Shown: one piece after another, positions 18,705-27,314 of the stretch
How positions within the stretch are numbered: the stretch's first letter is position 1
Layout of the letters: each line of letters starts with the position of its first letter
Origin: Peristeroidobacter agariperforans
Lineage (GTDB): Bacteria > Pseudomonadota > Gammaproteobacteria > Steroidobacterales > Steroidobacteraceae
Direction: 5' to 3'
Assembly (NCBI RefSeq): GCF_004138335.1
Contig: NZ_RYFW01000001.1
Location: forward strand, 1,984,001 to 2,048,000
DNA: 64,000 nt
The notes under the pieces: generated by a model
Told to the model about the DNA's origin: nothing
Databases searched by the model: none
The model's input: the letters and a program-made list of their open reading frames with translations, nothing else
Translations under genes and position numbers: made by a program

Positions 18705-21419
18705 TCACATCGCGATGGCACGTTTGGCGCGAATGGTTTGGGGATGATCCGGGCCGAGCTGGGACTCCAGAGTGACAACCGATTGTTCGATCAGCTGCCT
18801 CCCTTCTGCCTTTCCGGTGGCGACGTTTGCTTCACCCAGCCGGGCGCGGGCTTCGGCGAGTTCCCAGCTTTGTTCCCACATTACTTGCTCGCGAAGCTTC
18901 ACTGCTTCTTCGAGCAGCGGTGCAGCGTCGGCGGCGCGATGGTTTTGCAGCAGCAGTTCGCCTTGTGTGATCAGTGCCTGGCCTAACGCGAGTTGCGCGG
19001 CTGGGCCGCCGGCGCGCAATTTGGCGATGACATTCGCGAGTTCGGCGTTCGCTTTCTCGAAGGGCTGATGATTGGCGGTGAGCCTGGCTTTGGCCAGTCG
19101 TGCGCGTTGGGCAAAGAAGTGATCGTCACCAAACTGCTTGCGCGCCAGTGCGAAAGATTCGTCAGCGAGTTGAGCCGCGTGCTGGCTTCGCCCGGCCGCG
19201 GCATGCGCTTCGGCGAGAAACGTTTGGTTCTGCACGTGCAGACCGCTGCCTCGCGCAGTGAACTTCTCGGCCATGCGCGAAGCTTCTTCGAGAATGGGAA
19301 TGGCTAGATCCGGTCGGCCCAGCGCCGTCTGTAACGAGCCGTACTGGCCCATTGACGCAGCGACCGCCGCCGAATCGCCCGAGATCGCGCGCTGGCCTTC
19401 AAAAGCGTGTTTCAGCTCGCGCTCCGCATCGGCGATGCGGCCGACGCGATACGACAGCGTGCCGACGTTCGCGCGCATCACTAACGCGGGCACGTCTTCG
19501 CCAGAGCCCAGCGCGTCATGAATGGCCAGTGCCTTCCGGTAAGCTGCCGTCGCCTCCTGCAGCCGATTGGCATTCATCAGCGCGATGCCGAGCGAGTTGT
19601 AAAGGATCGCCGTCTCGCTGTGGTTCTCTCCGGAGAGCGCGATGCGCTCGGCAATCGCCTGCTCATTGGTCGCGATGGAGCCGGCCAAGTCGCCTTGCGC
19701 GCGGAGCACTCTCGCTTTGACTGTGACCCATTCGAGGTGCTGCTCGGCGTAGCGCTTGCGGTCGGTGTTCCAGAATTGTTCGGCCGGCCGCAGCAGTTCC
19801 TCGGCGCGTTGCAGGTTCCCTCGAGCGAGCTCGGCGTGCGCGAGCTTCTGCCTGACGAGCGCCACCGTCTCCGGGTTGGCTTCTGGGCCGGCTTGATTCA
19901 AATAGCCCTCGAGCAACGGCACCTGTCCGGCCACATCCTCGAGCGCGCCATACAAATCCGCGAGCGTCTCGACGACTTTGCCGGCGAGATAAGGGTCGTC
20001 GCGATATTCCTGCAAGACTCGCTCGGCGCTGCGATCGAGCATGGCCTTCGCAGTCGTTGGACCGGAGTCATCCGTTGTCACGGAGTTGCGGAACATGCGC
20101 GTCAGATACATGCGGACGGCTTCTTCCCGCGCCGCGGCTCTGCGAGCAATGTCGCGTTCGACGGCGGTGCGCGCCGCCTGTTCGCGAGCCTCGCGAGCTT
20201 GCCAGATTGCAACGCTGGCGCCACCGAGTAAAGCGATCAGGACGGCGGCCGCTGCGGCGGTCCCAACCCGGTTGCGACTAACGAACTTGCTGAAGCGATA
20301 CCACGCGCTATCGGGCCGCGCTTGAATGGGGCGGCCTTGCAGATGATGTTCGATATCCAGGGCGAAGGCGTCAGCGCTCGCATAACGCTGCGTGGGATCT
20401 TTCTTCAGCGCACGATTCAAAATTGCGTCGATGTCGCCGCGCAAACGCCGGCCGCGTTGCTGATCTTGAGTGGTCGTGCTCGCAAGCGACGCATCGATCT
20501 CGGTGATCGCGCGTTCGAGCTGCCCGCCGCCGGTGTGCTTCGGCGAGTAAGGCAGTGCGCCCGTCAGCAACTGGTAACTCACGACGCCCAGCGAATAGAC
20601 GTCGGTGGCCGTGCTGATCGGCTCGCCTTTGATCTGCTCCGGCGCGGCGTACTCAGGTGTGAAGGCACGCACGGCGAACTGCGTCTGCTCGCCGGGCTGA
20701 TTCTCCAGCAGCTTGGCAACGCCGAAGTCCAGCAATCGAACGGAGCCATCGGCCGTCACGAGAACATTGCTGGGCTTCAGGTCGCGATGGACGACGAGCC
20801 GCGCGTGCGCATGAGCGACGGCGCGCGCCACTTGCAGGACCAGCTGCAATATTTGTTCGACGGTCGGAGAGCGCTCCGAGCAGTAGCGGTCGATCGTCAC
20901 GCCTTCCACATATTCCATGGCCATGAATGGCCGGCCCAGATCGTCCACGCCGGCGTCGTACAGTCGCGCGATGTTGGGATGTTCGAGCGTGGCGAGAATG
21001 TCCCGCTCACGCGCCATGCGTTCGGCCAAGCCGCCGATCCAGGTGACGTGCGGCAGCTTGAGCGCAACGTTTCGTTTGAAGGTGCCGTCGTCGCGTTCGG
21101 CGAGCCACACGCTGCCCATGCCGCCGCGGCCCAGTTCCCGCACCAGACGGTATGGGCCGACGTGATTTCCGGGCGAAGGCGTGCTCAGCGGAGAGGTATT
21201 GATGCCGGTCAGGCTCGTGAACTGCGGCATGTCGCGCAGGAACTCATCGCTGTCGCGGGTCGCATGCTTCGCCAGTAACTCGCGAAGTGCGGGTTTGAGT
21301 CTTTCGTAGTCCCCGGACAGCGAGTCGAGCCAGGTGTCGCGTTCGGTCGGCGGCAGGTCGAGCGCCGTATCGAGCAGCTCGAACATCTGTTTCCAGTCTT
21401 CGGGCCCGATTCTTTGCAT
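18705..21419 (-). CDS. Membrane Ser/Thr protein kinase with C-terminal TPR repeats
   Basis: 904 aa Hanks-type kinase. Catalytic features are the glycine loop LGRGGMGSVWLAE (96-108), VALK (K121), HRDLKPSN (D213), DFG (231-233) and APEQ (259-262). One transmembrane helix lies near 387-405, followed by a coiled region. About 450 further residues hold tetratricopeptide repeats (for example NSLGIALMNANRLQEATAAY). The kinase is cytoplasmic and the TPR part probably lies on the other side of the membrane. It is encoded 4 bases after the ECF sigma gene, a common pairing in which the kinase acts with the sigma factor. The substrates are unknown. Confidence 0.93.
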   Translation of the reverse strand: MQRIGPEDWKQMFELLDTALDLPPTERDTWLDSLSGDYERLKPALRELLAKHATRDSDEFLRDMPQFTSLTGINTSPLSTPSPGNHVGPYRLVRELGRGGMGSVWLAERDDGTFKRNVALKLPHVTWIGGLAERMARERDILATLEHPNIARLYDAGVDDLGRPFMAMEYVEGVTIDRYCSERSPTVEQILQLVLQVARAVAHAHARLVVHRDLKPSNVLVTADGSVRLLDFGVAKLLENQPGEQTQFAVRAFTPEYAAPEQIKGEPISTATDVYSLGVVSYQLLTGALPYSPKHTGGGQLERAITEIDASLASTTTQDQQRGRRLRGDIDAILNRALKKDPTQRYASADAFALDIEHHLQGRPIQARPDSAWYRFSKFVSRNRVGTAAAAAVLIALLGGASVAIWQAREAREQAARTAVERDIARRAAAREEAVRMYLTRMFRNSVTTDDSGPTTAKAMLDRSAERVLQEYRDDPYLAGKVVETLADLYGALEDVAGQVPLLEGYLNQAGPEANPETVALVRQKLAHAELARGNLQRAEELLRPAEQFWNTDRKRYAEQHLEWVTVKARVLRAQGDLAGSIATNEQAIAERIALSGENHSETAILYNSLGIALMNANRLQEATAAYRKALAIHDALGSGEDVPALVMRANVGTLSYRVGRIADAERELKHAFEGQRAISGDSAAVAASMGQYGSLQTALGRPDLAIPILEEASRMAEKFTARGSGLHVQNQTFLAEAHAAAGRSQHAAQLADESFALARKQFGDDHFFAQRARLAKARLTANHQPFEKANAELANVIAKLRAGGPAAQLALGQALITQGELLLQNHRAADAAPLLEEAVKLREQVMWEQSWELAEARARLGEANVATGKAEGRQLIEQSVVTLESQLGPDHPQTIRAKRAIAM

Positions 21420-21423
21420 GGGG

Positions 21424-21978
21424 CTACTGTGCCAGAGTCGTGGCCAGGAACAATCGCGCCTTCTCCCAATCGCGGGCCACCGAGCGCACGCTGCGATCTA
21501 GCGCGTCGGCGACTTCTTCCTCGGTCATGCCGGCGAAGTAACGCATCTCCACGACCTTCACCAGTCGCGGGTCGATCTTCGCCAGTTCCTGTAGCGCTTC
21601 GTGGATCTGGATCACTTCGCGCTCACGCGGATCGGTGATGTGCGCGGCTGCCACGTCGATGTCGACATGGATGACATCGCCGCCGCGGCGATCCGCAGAA
21701 CGACGACGCACGAAGTCCACGACGATGGACCGCATGACCTGCGCGGCATAACCCATGAAGTGGCCGCGATCGTTCGCTTCGATGGCGCCGGCCTTGAACA
21801 GCCGCAGGTAGGATTCGTGGACCAGCGCGGTCGTGTCGAGCAGCGTGAACTGGCCACTGCGGCGCAGCCTGGCGTGGGCCAGCTGTCGCAGGTCGTTATA
21901 GAGCAGATCGAATAGCTGCTCGACGGCGCCGGCATCGCCCCGCCGTGATGCGTCGAGCAGTAAAGTGACTTGCGACAT
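21424..21978 (-). CDS. ECF sigma factor of the kinase-linked group
   Basis: 184 aa. Region 2 is seen as the segment EQLFDLLYNDLRQLAHARL and the -10 binding VHESYLRLF. Region 4 is a helix-turn-helix with MRYFAGMTEEEVADALDRSV. The overall pattern fits the ECF sub-group (TIGR02999-like) that is typically encoded beside a Ser/Thr kinase instead of a classical anti-sigma factor. No anti-sigma gene is present here. A perfect 18-base palindrome sits 47-64 bases upstream of the start, so autoregulation or outside control is likely. Confidence 0.92.
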   Translation of the reverse strand: MSQVTLLLDASRRGDAGAVEQLFDLLYNDLRQLAHARLRRSGQFTLLDTTALVHESYLRLFKAGAIEANDRGHFMGYAAQVMRSIVVDFVRRRSADRRGGDVIHVDIDVAAAHITDPREREVIQIHEALQELAKIDPRLVKVVEMRYFAGMTEEEVADALDRSVRSVARDWEKARLFLATTLAQ

Positions 21979-22024
21979 GGACGTCCGTCGACCCTGACGA
22001 TAGCCCGAAATTTAGCATATAGCG

Positions 22025-22042
22025 CCGTCACGGCCGTGACGG
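22025..22042. promoter_or_regulatory. Perfect 18-base palindrome upstream of the ECF sigma gene
   Basis: CCGTCACGGCCGTGACGG is fully self-complementary. It lies in the 152-base gap between the ends of uup and the sigma start, in a good position for an operator of the sigma-kinase operon. No -35/-10 pair could be assigned with confidence. Confidence 0.45.
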
Positions 22043-22130
22043 GCAGCAAGCTCCTGCGCGTTGGCCCGCCGGCCAGCAGCTCCGCAGCAGTAGATCCTGC
22101 ACGTCCGTGTGCCGTCATCGGTTCGGGCGT

Positions 22131-23939
22131 TCAGCTTTTCGACGCAGCTTCCGACTTTGCTTCGAGCGTCGACCAGCGTTCGAACTTCTCCGCCATCTCC
22201 AGTTCCAGGTCTTCGGCCAGCTTGCGATCCGCCTTGATCTGATCGGCGCCCTGTTTGTGATAATCGGCCGAGCTCATGCGCCCCGTCAGCTCCTGCTGCC
22301 GCTGTTCGAGCGCTTCGATCTCTGCAGGCAGTTGCGCCAGCTCGCGCGTCTCTTTGTAGCTCAGCTTTACCGCTGCAGGCGCACGAGCAGGCGCTTTGTT
22401 TTCTTGCTTCGGCTTCGACGGGGCTGCGGTCAACGGGGCAGGGCGCTGTGCGAGCCAGTCGCTGTAACCGCCGACATATTCCTGCCATCGGCCATTGCCC
22501 TGCGCGACCAGCGTCTGCGTAACCACGTTGTCGAGGAAGGTTCGATCGTGGCTGACGAGCAGCAACGTGCCGGGATAGGTCTGCAAGGTGTCTTCCAGCA
22601 GCTCGAGCGAATCGATGTCGAGATCGTTGGTCGGCTCGTCCATCACGAGCACATTCGCGGGCCGCGCGAACAATCGCGCCAGCAACAAGCGATTGCGCTC
22701 GCCGCCGGACAGCGCCTTCACCGGCGAGTTGGCGCGCTGTGACGAGAACAGGAAGTCGCCTAGATATGTCATTACGTGCTTGCGCTCGGTGCCGATCTCG
22801 ACCCAATCCGACCCCGGGCTGATGGTCTCGACGACGGATTTCTCCGGATCGAGCTGTTCGCGCAATTGATCGAAGTACGCCACGGCAATGTTGGTGCCGA
22901 GGCGGACACTTCCGCTGTCCGGCTCGAGCTTGCCAAGAATCAGTTTGATGAGCGTCGATTTGCCTGCGCCGTTAGGCCCGATCAGGCCGAGGCGATCCCC
23001 GCGCATGATGCGCATGGAAAGATCGCGAACGATCGGGCGATCGCCGAACGATTTCGCGACATCGGTCAACTCCGCGACCAGCTTGCCGGAGCGCTCACCC
23101 GAATCCAGGGTGAGTTTCACACTACCCATCTGTTCGCGACGCGCGGCGCGCTGATTACGCAGCGCTTCGAGCCTGCGCACGCGGCCTTCATTGCGAGTCC
23201 GACGAGCTTCGACGCCTTTGCGGATCCAGACTTCTTCCTGCGCCCAGAACTTGTCGAACTTGCGATTCATCACTTCTTCGGCAGCGAGCTGTTCGCTCTT
23301 GCGCGTTTCGTAAGCGGCGAAGTTGCCGGGATACGAGCGCAGCAGCCCGCGGTCGAGCTCGATGATGCGTGTGACGACGCGGTCCAGAAACGAGCGGTCG
23401 TGAGTGACGACGATGGACGCCGGGCCTTTGATCAACAGTTCTTCCAGCGCGGTGATGCCGTCGATGTCCAGGTGGTTGGTCGGCTCATCGAGCAGCAGCA
23501 GGTCCGGCTCCAGCGCCAGCGCCAGCGCGAGCGCGGCGCGTTTGCGTTCGCCGCCCGAAGTGGTGTCGGGGGCGCGCTCGGCGGCCACGCCGAGGCGCTG
23601 TAAGAATTCGCTGAGACGCGCTTCGAGCCGCCAGCGTTCGCGCTCGTCATGGATTGTTTCGAGCTTGCCGCGCAGGACCAGGCTGTCACGCACAGTCTCG
23701 GCCGGCGGCAACACAGGCTCCTGCTCGACCAGCACGACCTTGAGCCCGTCCAGCCGCGACACCTCGCCGTCATCCAAAGGCGCAAGGCCCGTGATGACTT
23801 TCAGTAGCGAGGATTTGCCGGTGCCGTTGCGGCCGATGAGGCCGACGCGCTCGCGCTCGTCGATGGCGAAATTGGCCTTGTCCAGGAGCGGGTGCAGGCC
23901 ATAGGCGAGTTCGGCATTACGCAGCGTGAGCAGGGGCAT
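22131..23939 (-). CDS. uup: ABC-F ATPase Uup
   Basis: 602 aa soluble ABC-F protein with two nucleotide-binding domains. NBD1 has GRNGTGKSSLLKV (Walker A), SGGERKRAAL and LLLLDEPTNHLD. NBD2 has GPNGAGKSTLIKL, LSGGERNRLLLARL and VLVMDEPTNDLD. The linker between them is charged. The C-terminal extension (LPAEIEALEQRQQELTGRM and so on) is the coiled-coil domain that marks Uup. Uup acts on ribosomes or replication intermediates, depending on the study. ATG 23939 is chosen because the 48 residues upstream are unrelated. It is convergent with nothing and divergent from a small membrane protein gene. Confidence 0.92.
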   Translation of the reverse strand: MPLLTLRNAELAYGLHPLLDKANFAIDERERVGLIGRNGTGKSSLLKVITGLAPLDDGEVSRLDGLKVVLVEQEPVLPPAETVRDSLVLRGKLETIHDERERWRLEARLSEFLQRLGVAAERAPDTTSGGERKRAALALALALEPDLLLLDEPTNHLDIDGITALEELLIKGPASIVVTHDRSFLDRVVTRIIELDRGLLRSYPGNFAAYETRKSEQLAAEEVMNRKFDKFWAQEEVWIRKGVEARRTRNEGRVRRLEALRNQRAARREQMGSVKLTLDSGERSGKLVAELTDVAKSFGDRPIVRDLSMRIMRGDRLGLIGPNGAGKSTLIKLILGKLEPDSGSVRLGTNIAVAYFDQLREQLDPEKSVVETISPGSDWVEIGTERKHVMTYLGDFLFSSQRANSPVKALSGGERNRLLLARLFARPANVLVMDEPTNDLDIDSLELLEDTLQTYPGTLLLVSHDRTFLDNVVTQTLVAQGNGRWQEYVGGYSDWLAQRPAPLTAAPSKPKQENKAPARAPAAVKLSYKETRELAQLPAEIEALEQRQQELTGRMSSADYHKQGADQIKADRKLAEDLELEMAEKFERWSTLEAKSEAASKS

Positions 23940-24019
23940 CGGAGGGCGGCGAGGCAAGTCGGGGGGCGAATGATACCGGTGCCGGCAAATTCCAGGGCTG
24001 GAAATCGCCCGTCCGGCCC

Positions 24020-24025
24020 TACAAT
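24020..24025 (+). promoter_or_regulatory. -10-like TACAAT immediately before an ATG
   Basis: TACAAT ends 6 bases before the ATG at 24032, and no Shine-Dalgarno is visible. If used, transcription would start at or next to the ATG, giving a leaderless message. Confidence 0.35.
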
Positions 24026-24031
24026 AGCGGC

Positions 24032-24271
24032 ATGCGCATCGCCAAACCCCTGCTGTTAGTGACCACGCCCATCGGGCTGGCAATCGGACTGTACGAGGGC
24101 TGGCGCCTGGCCGGCGGCCTGGTTTTCATCATGGGCGCACTGATGCTGGTCATTGCCGCGGCGTTCGGCAGCGTGGTCTGGACGATCCGCAAGGAGCGTC
24201 GCGAAGAAGAAGAGCGGAAGAGGGCGCAGGCGAGCGAATCGCCAGCGCCGCCACCCAGCGCCGAATCCTAG
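24032..24271 (+). CDS. Small membrane protein, function unknown
   Basis: 79 aa with two predicted helices (residues 5-22 and 26-50), a basic/acidic linker (RKERREEEERKRAQ) and a Pro/Ser-rich end. I recognise no family. The start lacks a Shine-Dalgarno but is preceded closely by a -10-like box. It is divergent from uup (92 bases between starts) and ends 2 bases before the convergent thioesterase stop. Coding is supported by its helical pattern and its compact fit between neighbours. Confidence 0.55.
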   Translation: MRIAKPLLLVTTPIGLAIGLYEGWRLAGGLVFIMGALMLVIAAAFGSVVWTIRKERREEEERKRAQASESPAPPPSAES

Positions 24272-24273
24272 TT

Positions 24274-25056
24274 CTACTTCGGGCGTCGCTCGATCACCAG
24301 GCTCTGGATGGCGCGGCCGAAATAGCCGCGCTCGTCGCCGAGTTTCGCGAACGCGAGCCCCGCGCCGTGATCCCCCAGCCAGGTCTGCGCATCCAGCAGA
24401 ATCCATTCGCCGACCGGCATGCGCGACAGGCTGATCGTCAGGTCGGCGTTGATGAAGATCCACTCGTTGAAGTCGAGCACCGCCGAGACGCCATTACAGA
24501 AATCCCCGGTCATGGCGGCGCGCATCAGCGGTGTGATCGGCTCGCCTTCAATGATCTGGCGATGCGCACGAAACCACACCGCGCCCGGGCCCAACTCGCC
24601 GAATGAGCCGCGCACGGAGCGCAACGTGACGCCGCCGGCGAACTGCTCGTAATCGGTGAAGCGGATCCTGGACTCGCGACCCTGCTCCGGGCCGGGCAAT
24701 GTCACTTGTTCGTCGATCACGAGGTCGGGCAGTTCCGTTTCTGCCTGTCGAATCTTGAGAACCGTGGCGCGCACGCAGGCGACGCCCTCGTGCAACAAAG
24801 TCACATTGCAGACCTGGATCTTGCGGCCGTCCCGTTGCACGTCGATTTTGATTTCCAGCGGCGCGACCGGAACGGGTCGTATCAAATCCAACGTCATGCG
24901 CGCGACGTGCATCGGCTCCCGCATCGGCATGCGCTCGACCGCCCAGGCAATCAGCGACGCGGGGGCGCCGCCGTGCTGCATGCTGGGATCCCAAGGCCCG
25001 GCGGCGCAAGCTTGGGCGTGGGCGATTGAACCATCGACTCGGTAGACGTAACTCAT
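24274..25056 (-). CDS. Acyl-CoA thioesterase, TesB-like double hotdog
   Basis: 260 aa. The N-terminal hotdog has a segment ending MQHGGAPASLIAWAVERM and the C-terminal half has MRAAMTGDFCNGVSAVLDF and FINADLTISLSRMPVGEWIL. This is the double-hotdog layout of TesB-like proteins. The phrase LDAQTWLGDHGAGLAFAKLGD is typical of the 'thioesterase family protein' group in proteobacteria. It would hydrolyse acyl-CoA to fatty acid and CoA in the cytoplasm. It overlaps the XRE regulator upstream by an ATGA, so the two are co-translated and the regulator may control it. Confidence 0.85.
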   Translation of the reverse strand: MSYVYRVDGSIAHAQACAAGPWDPSMQHGGAPASLIAWAVERMPMREPMHVARMTLDLIRPVPVAPLEIKIDVQRDGRKIQVCNVTLLHEGVACVRATVLKIRQAETELPDLVIDEQVTLPGPEQGRESRIRFTDYEQFAGGVTLRSVRGSFGELGPGAVWFRAHRQIIEGEPITPLMRAAMTGDFCNGVSAVLDFNEWIFINADLTISLSRMPVGEWILLDAQTWLGDHGAGLAFAKLGDERGYFGRAIQSLVIERRPK

Positions 25057-25871
25057 AACGGCATCTGTCGGAGTGCGGCCGCGGTGGCCGCATCGGCGGG
25101 AAAGAAGGATTCCAGCGCCAATTCTGACAGAGTTACATCGATGGGAGTGCCAAAGACGGTGGTGGTGCTGATGAAACTGAGCACGCCCATCGGTGTCGCG
25201 AGCCGCATGGGCACGACGAAGGCGTTCGTGATTTCGCTGCCATTGCCGCGGCCATTGCCGCGGCCATTGCCATGGCCGTGCTCCGGCGCGGGATAGGCAA
25301 TCAGCTCTTCCAGCAGCGTGGTCAAAATCGGGTCGGCCGAGATTTCAATCTGCCGGCGCAGGCGCGCAAAGATGTGCGCTCGCCATTGTCCGAGATTGAC
25401 GATCCGCGGCGCCAGGCCATCGGGATGGAGGCTCGCGCGCAGTACATTCATTGGCGGGGCCAGCAACTCTGTTTTGATACCGGTCAGCATCGGCGCAACG
25501 GCGCGATTGGCAGCGAGCAAAGTCCAGTGCCGGTCGACCGCGATGGCGGGATAGGGCTCGTGACCCTTGAGCACGATTTCCATCGCGTCGCGCGCGGCCT
25601 GCAACGACGGATCGTCCAACTTGCGTTCGGAGAACAGAGGTGCGAATCCCGCTGAGATGAGCAACGTATTACGTTCGCGCAGCGGCACTTCGAGCAGCTC
25701 GGCGAGCTTCAACAACATCTCGCGACTGGGACGCGAGCGGCCGGTCTCCAGAAAGCTCAAATGTTTGGAGGAAATCTCGGCTTCCACGGAAAAGTCGAGC
25801 TGGCTCAGGCGCCGCCGCTGGCGCCATTCGCGCAGCAGGTCGCCGACGGGTCGGAGGGCAGTTGCGTTCAT
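25053..25871 (-). CDS. XRE-type regulator with MmyB-like ligand domain
   Basis: 272 aa. A helix-turn-helix covers residues 10-65 (LREWRQRRRLSQLDFSVEAE, ISSKHLSFLETGRSRPS), followed by a MmyB-like domain (LNVLR-type region seen as PPMNVLRASLHPDGLAPRIV). MmyB-like domains bind fatty acid-like ligands in several studies, which fits the overlapping thioesterase. A tract of Gly, Asn, Arg and His (HGHGNGRGNGRGNGSE) at about 199-214 comes from a 12-base tandem repeat. The ATTACC-type dyad 36-52 bases upstream is its likely operator. Confidence 0.88.
   Translation of the reverse strand: MNATALRPVGDLLREWRQRRRLSQLDFSVEAEISSKHLSFLETGRSRPSREMLLKLAELLEVPLRERNTLLISAGFAPLFSERKLDDPSLQAARDAMEIVLKGHEPYPAIAVDRHWTLLAANRAVAPMLTGIKTELLAPPMNVLRASLHPDGLAPRIVNLGQWRAHIFARLRRQIEISADPILTTLLEELIAYPAPEHGHGNGRGNGRGNGSEITNAFVVPMRLATPMGVLSFISTTTVFGTPIDVTLSELALESFFPADAATAAALRQMPL
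25240..25275. repeat. 12-base tandem repeat within the XRE gene
   Basis: Three in-frame copies of CCATTGCCGCGG (the third has two changes) encode the Gly-Asn-Gly-Arg tract, so the copy number could vary without a frameshift. Confidence 0.75.
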
Positions 25872-25906
25872 GGGGCAGACGATAACGCAGCCTCGGTGGT
25901 CACTCC

Positions 25907-25923
25907 ATTACCTGTCGGGTAAT
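25907..25923. promoter_or_regulatory. Dyad, likely operator of the XRE/MmyB regulator
   Basis: Arms ATTACC and GGTAAT flank TGTCG between the divergent regulator (start 25871) and the small membrane protein (start 25985). Similar ATTACCT-type dyads occur upstream of many MmyB-like regulator genes, as I recall. This one probably serves both directions. Confidence 0.55.
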
Positions 25924-25984
25924 CGACGCCGCGCCGTGATCGCGGTCATGCTGAGCCCCGTCAACACACACGAGGACCGAAGTC

Positions 25985-26395
25985 ATGAGCCAGATCGAAA
26001 CGTCCACTTTTCTGCGTCGGATCCTGTTGCTGGACGCCGTCAGCTGCGCGGGCCTGGGATTGCTATTGGTGACATTCGGCGGCGGGCTGTCCGGCGTCTT
26101 GAACTTGCCGGTGGAGCTGCTTCAACAGGCCAGCATGGTGCTGTTGCCGTTCGCACTAGTGCTGGCGTTCCTGAGCTCGCGGGCGCGGTTGCCGCGAGCG
26201 GCGGTGTGGGCCGTGATCGTGGGCAACGCGATCTGGGCCATCGATAGCATCGTGCTGTTGTTCACCGGTTGGGTGCAGCCGAGCTTGCTGGGATATGTGT
26301 TCGTTGCGGGTCAGGCCGCGTTCGTCGCGGTGATGGTGGAGCTGGAATATATCGGCCTGCGCAAGTCGGCCGTCGTTGCTCCCCTGCACGCGTGA
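25985..26395 (+). CDS. Four-helix membrane protein, function unknown
   Basis: 136 aa, almost all in four hydrophobic helices (about 12-34, 42-62, 68-90, 98-121) with short loops. Its best-known neighbours are the XRE regulator and thioesterase on the other strand. The likely shared dyad makes it a second probable target of that regulator. No enzyme motif is visible. The start ATG follows a region with GAGGACCG, a weak Shine-Dalgarno. I do not recognise the family. Confidence 0.65.
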   Translation: MSQIETSTFLRRILLLDAVSCAGLGLLLVTFGGGLSGVLNLPVELLQQASMVLLPFALVLAFLSSRARLPRAAVWAVIVGNAIWAIDSIVLLFTGWVQPSLLGYVFVAGQAAFVAVMVELEYIGLRKSAVVAPLHA

Positions 26396-26436
26396 ACTGG
26401 CGCTGAATATGTCGCCTGTCGACGACTGGCCGCCGC

Positions 26437-26458
26437 GAAAAAAGCATCGAATGATGCT
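26437..26458 (-). terminator. Hairpin plus T-run on the minus strand, purpose unclear
   Basis: Minus-strand AGCATC-ATTC-GATGCT is followed by six T, the form of an intrinsic terminator. No minus-strand gene is known upstream of it, since the outer-membrane gene at 26598 reads the other way. Confidence 0.3.
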
Positions 26459-26597
26459 GCGGCGGCCCGTCGCCGAAGCAACGAACCTGCATCTGACCCG
26501 CACCCGGCTGCGATATGCTGAGATACGCCGTTTCCATTCCGGGGCTTGAAGCGGCGGCCCGACAATTTCGGTAAAGTCAGGTCCCCAACGTCGCAGC

Positions 26598-27314
26598 ATG
26601 GGTGATCGCTTGGCAAATCAAAAACGAGTCTTCGCTGCCGCCATTGCGGCGGTCGCACTCGCCGCGGCCGCAGTGCTGCCAACCGCTGAGGCTGCGCAGC
26701 CCGGCTTCTACGTCGGCGGCTTCTATGGCCAGAGCGACAAGGACAGCGACATCCAGGACTACAGCGTGTACGCCGCCACGCGGATCTTTCCCAGTCCGGC
26801 GGTGCAGCTCACGGTGGAGTCGATCGATGAGACGCTGGACACGAAGGACTCGTCCTTTGGCTTTCTCGCCGGCTATCGTTTCAATACGCACTTCGCGGTC
26901 GAGGGCGGCTACATCGATCTGGGTCGCGTGTCCTACCGGGCGCAGGTTCAAGGCAACATTACCGGCATTCCGACCGATGCCACGCTCAATTTCGATAGCG
27001 AGACCGCGGGTCTCACGGTGGCGGCAGTGGGCGTCTGGCCGCTGAGTTATCGCTGGGAAGTGTACGGGCGCGCCGGCGCGCTGTTTTCCAGCAACGATTT
27101 CAGCATTTATTACATCGACGTCGAGCAGACCCCCAAGCGCGACCGCTTTGCCGACAGCGACGTCGACTTCCTCGGCGCCGTCGGCACCAGCTTCAACTTC
27201 CTCGAGATCTACGATGTGCGCCTGGAGTATCAGCGCATCATCGATGCCGGCGACAAGAACACCGATGAAGCCGATGCCGATGTGATTTCGATCGGCATCA
27301 CCGTGGTGTTCTAG
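26598..27314 (+). CDS. Outer-membrane beta-barrel protein, OmpA-TM/OmpW-like
   Basis: 238 aa. A signal peptide ends near TAEAAQ. The mature part begins PGFYVGGFYGQSDKDSDIQDY and alternates about eight amphipathic strands. It ends in ISIGITVVF, with the terminal Phe that the Bam machinery reads. The repeated GYRFNTHFAVEGGYIDLG is the common phrase of OmpA-like barrel (OMP_b-brl) proteins. The function is unknown. The start could also be TTG 26610. It is convergent with hutI; the stop codons overlap by 4 bases. Confidence 0.82.
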   Translation: MGDRLANQKRVFAAAIAAVALAAAAVLPTAEAAQPGFYVGGFYGQSDKDSDIQDYSVYAATRIFPSPAVQLTVESIDETLDTKDSSFGFLAGYRFNTHFAVEGGYIDLGRVSYRAQVQGNITGIPTDATLNFDSETAGLTVAAVGVWPLSYRWEVYGRAGALFSSNDFSIYYIDVEQTPKRDRFADSDVDFLGAVGTSFNFLEIYDVRLEYQRIIDAGDKNTDEADADVISIGITVVF

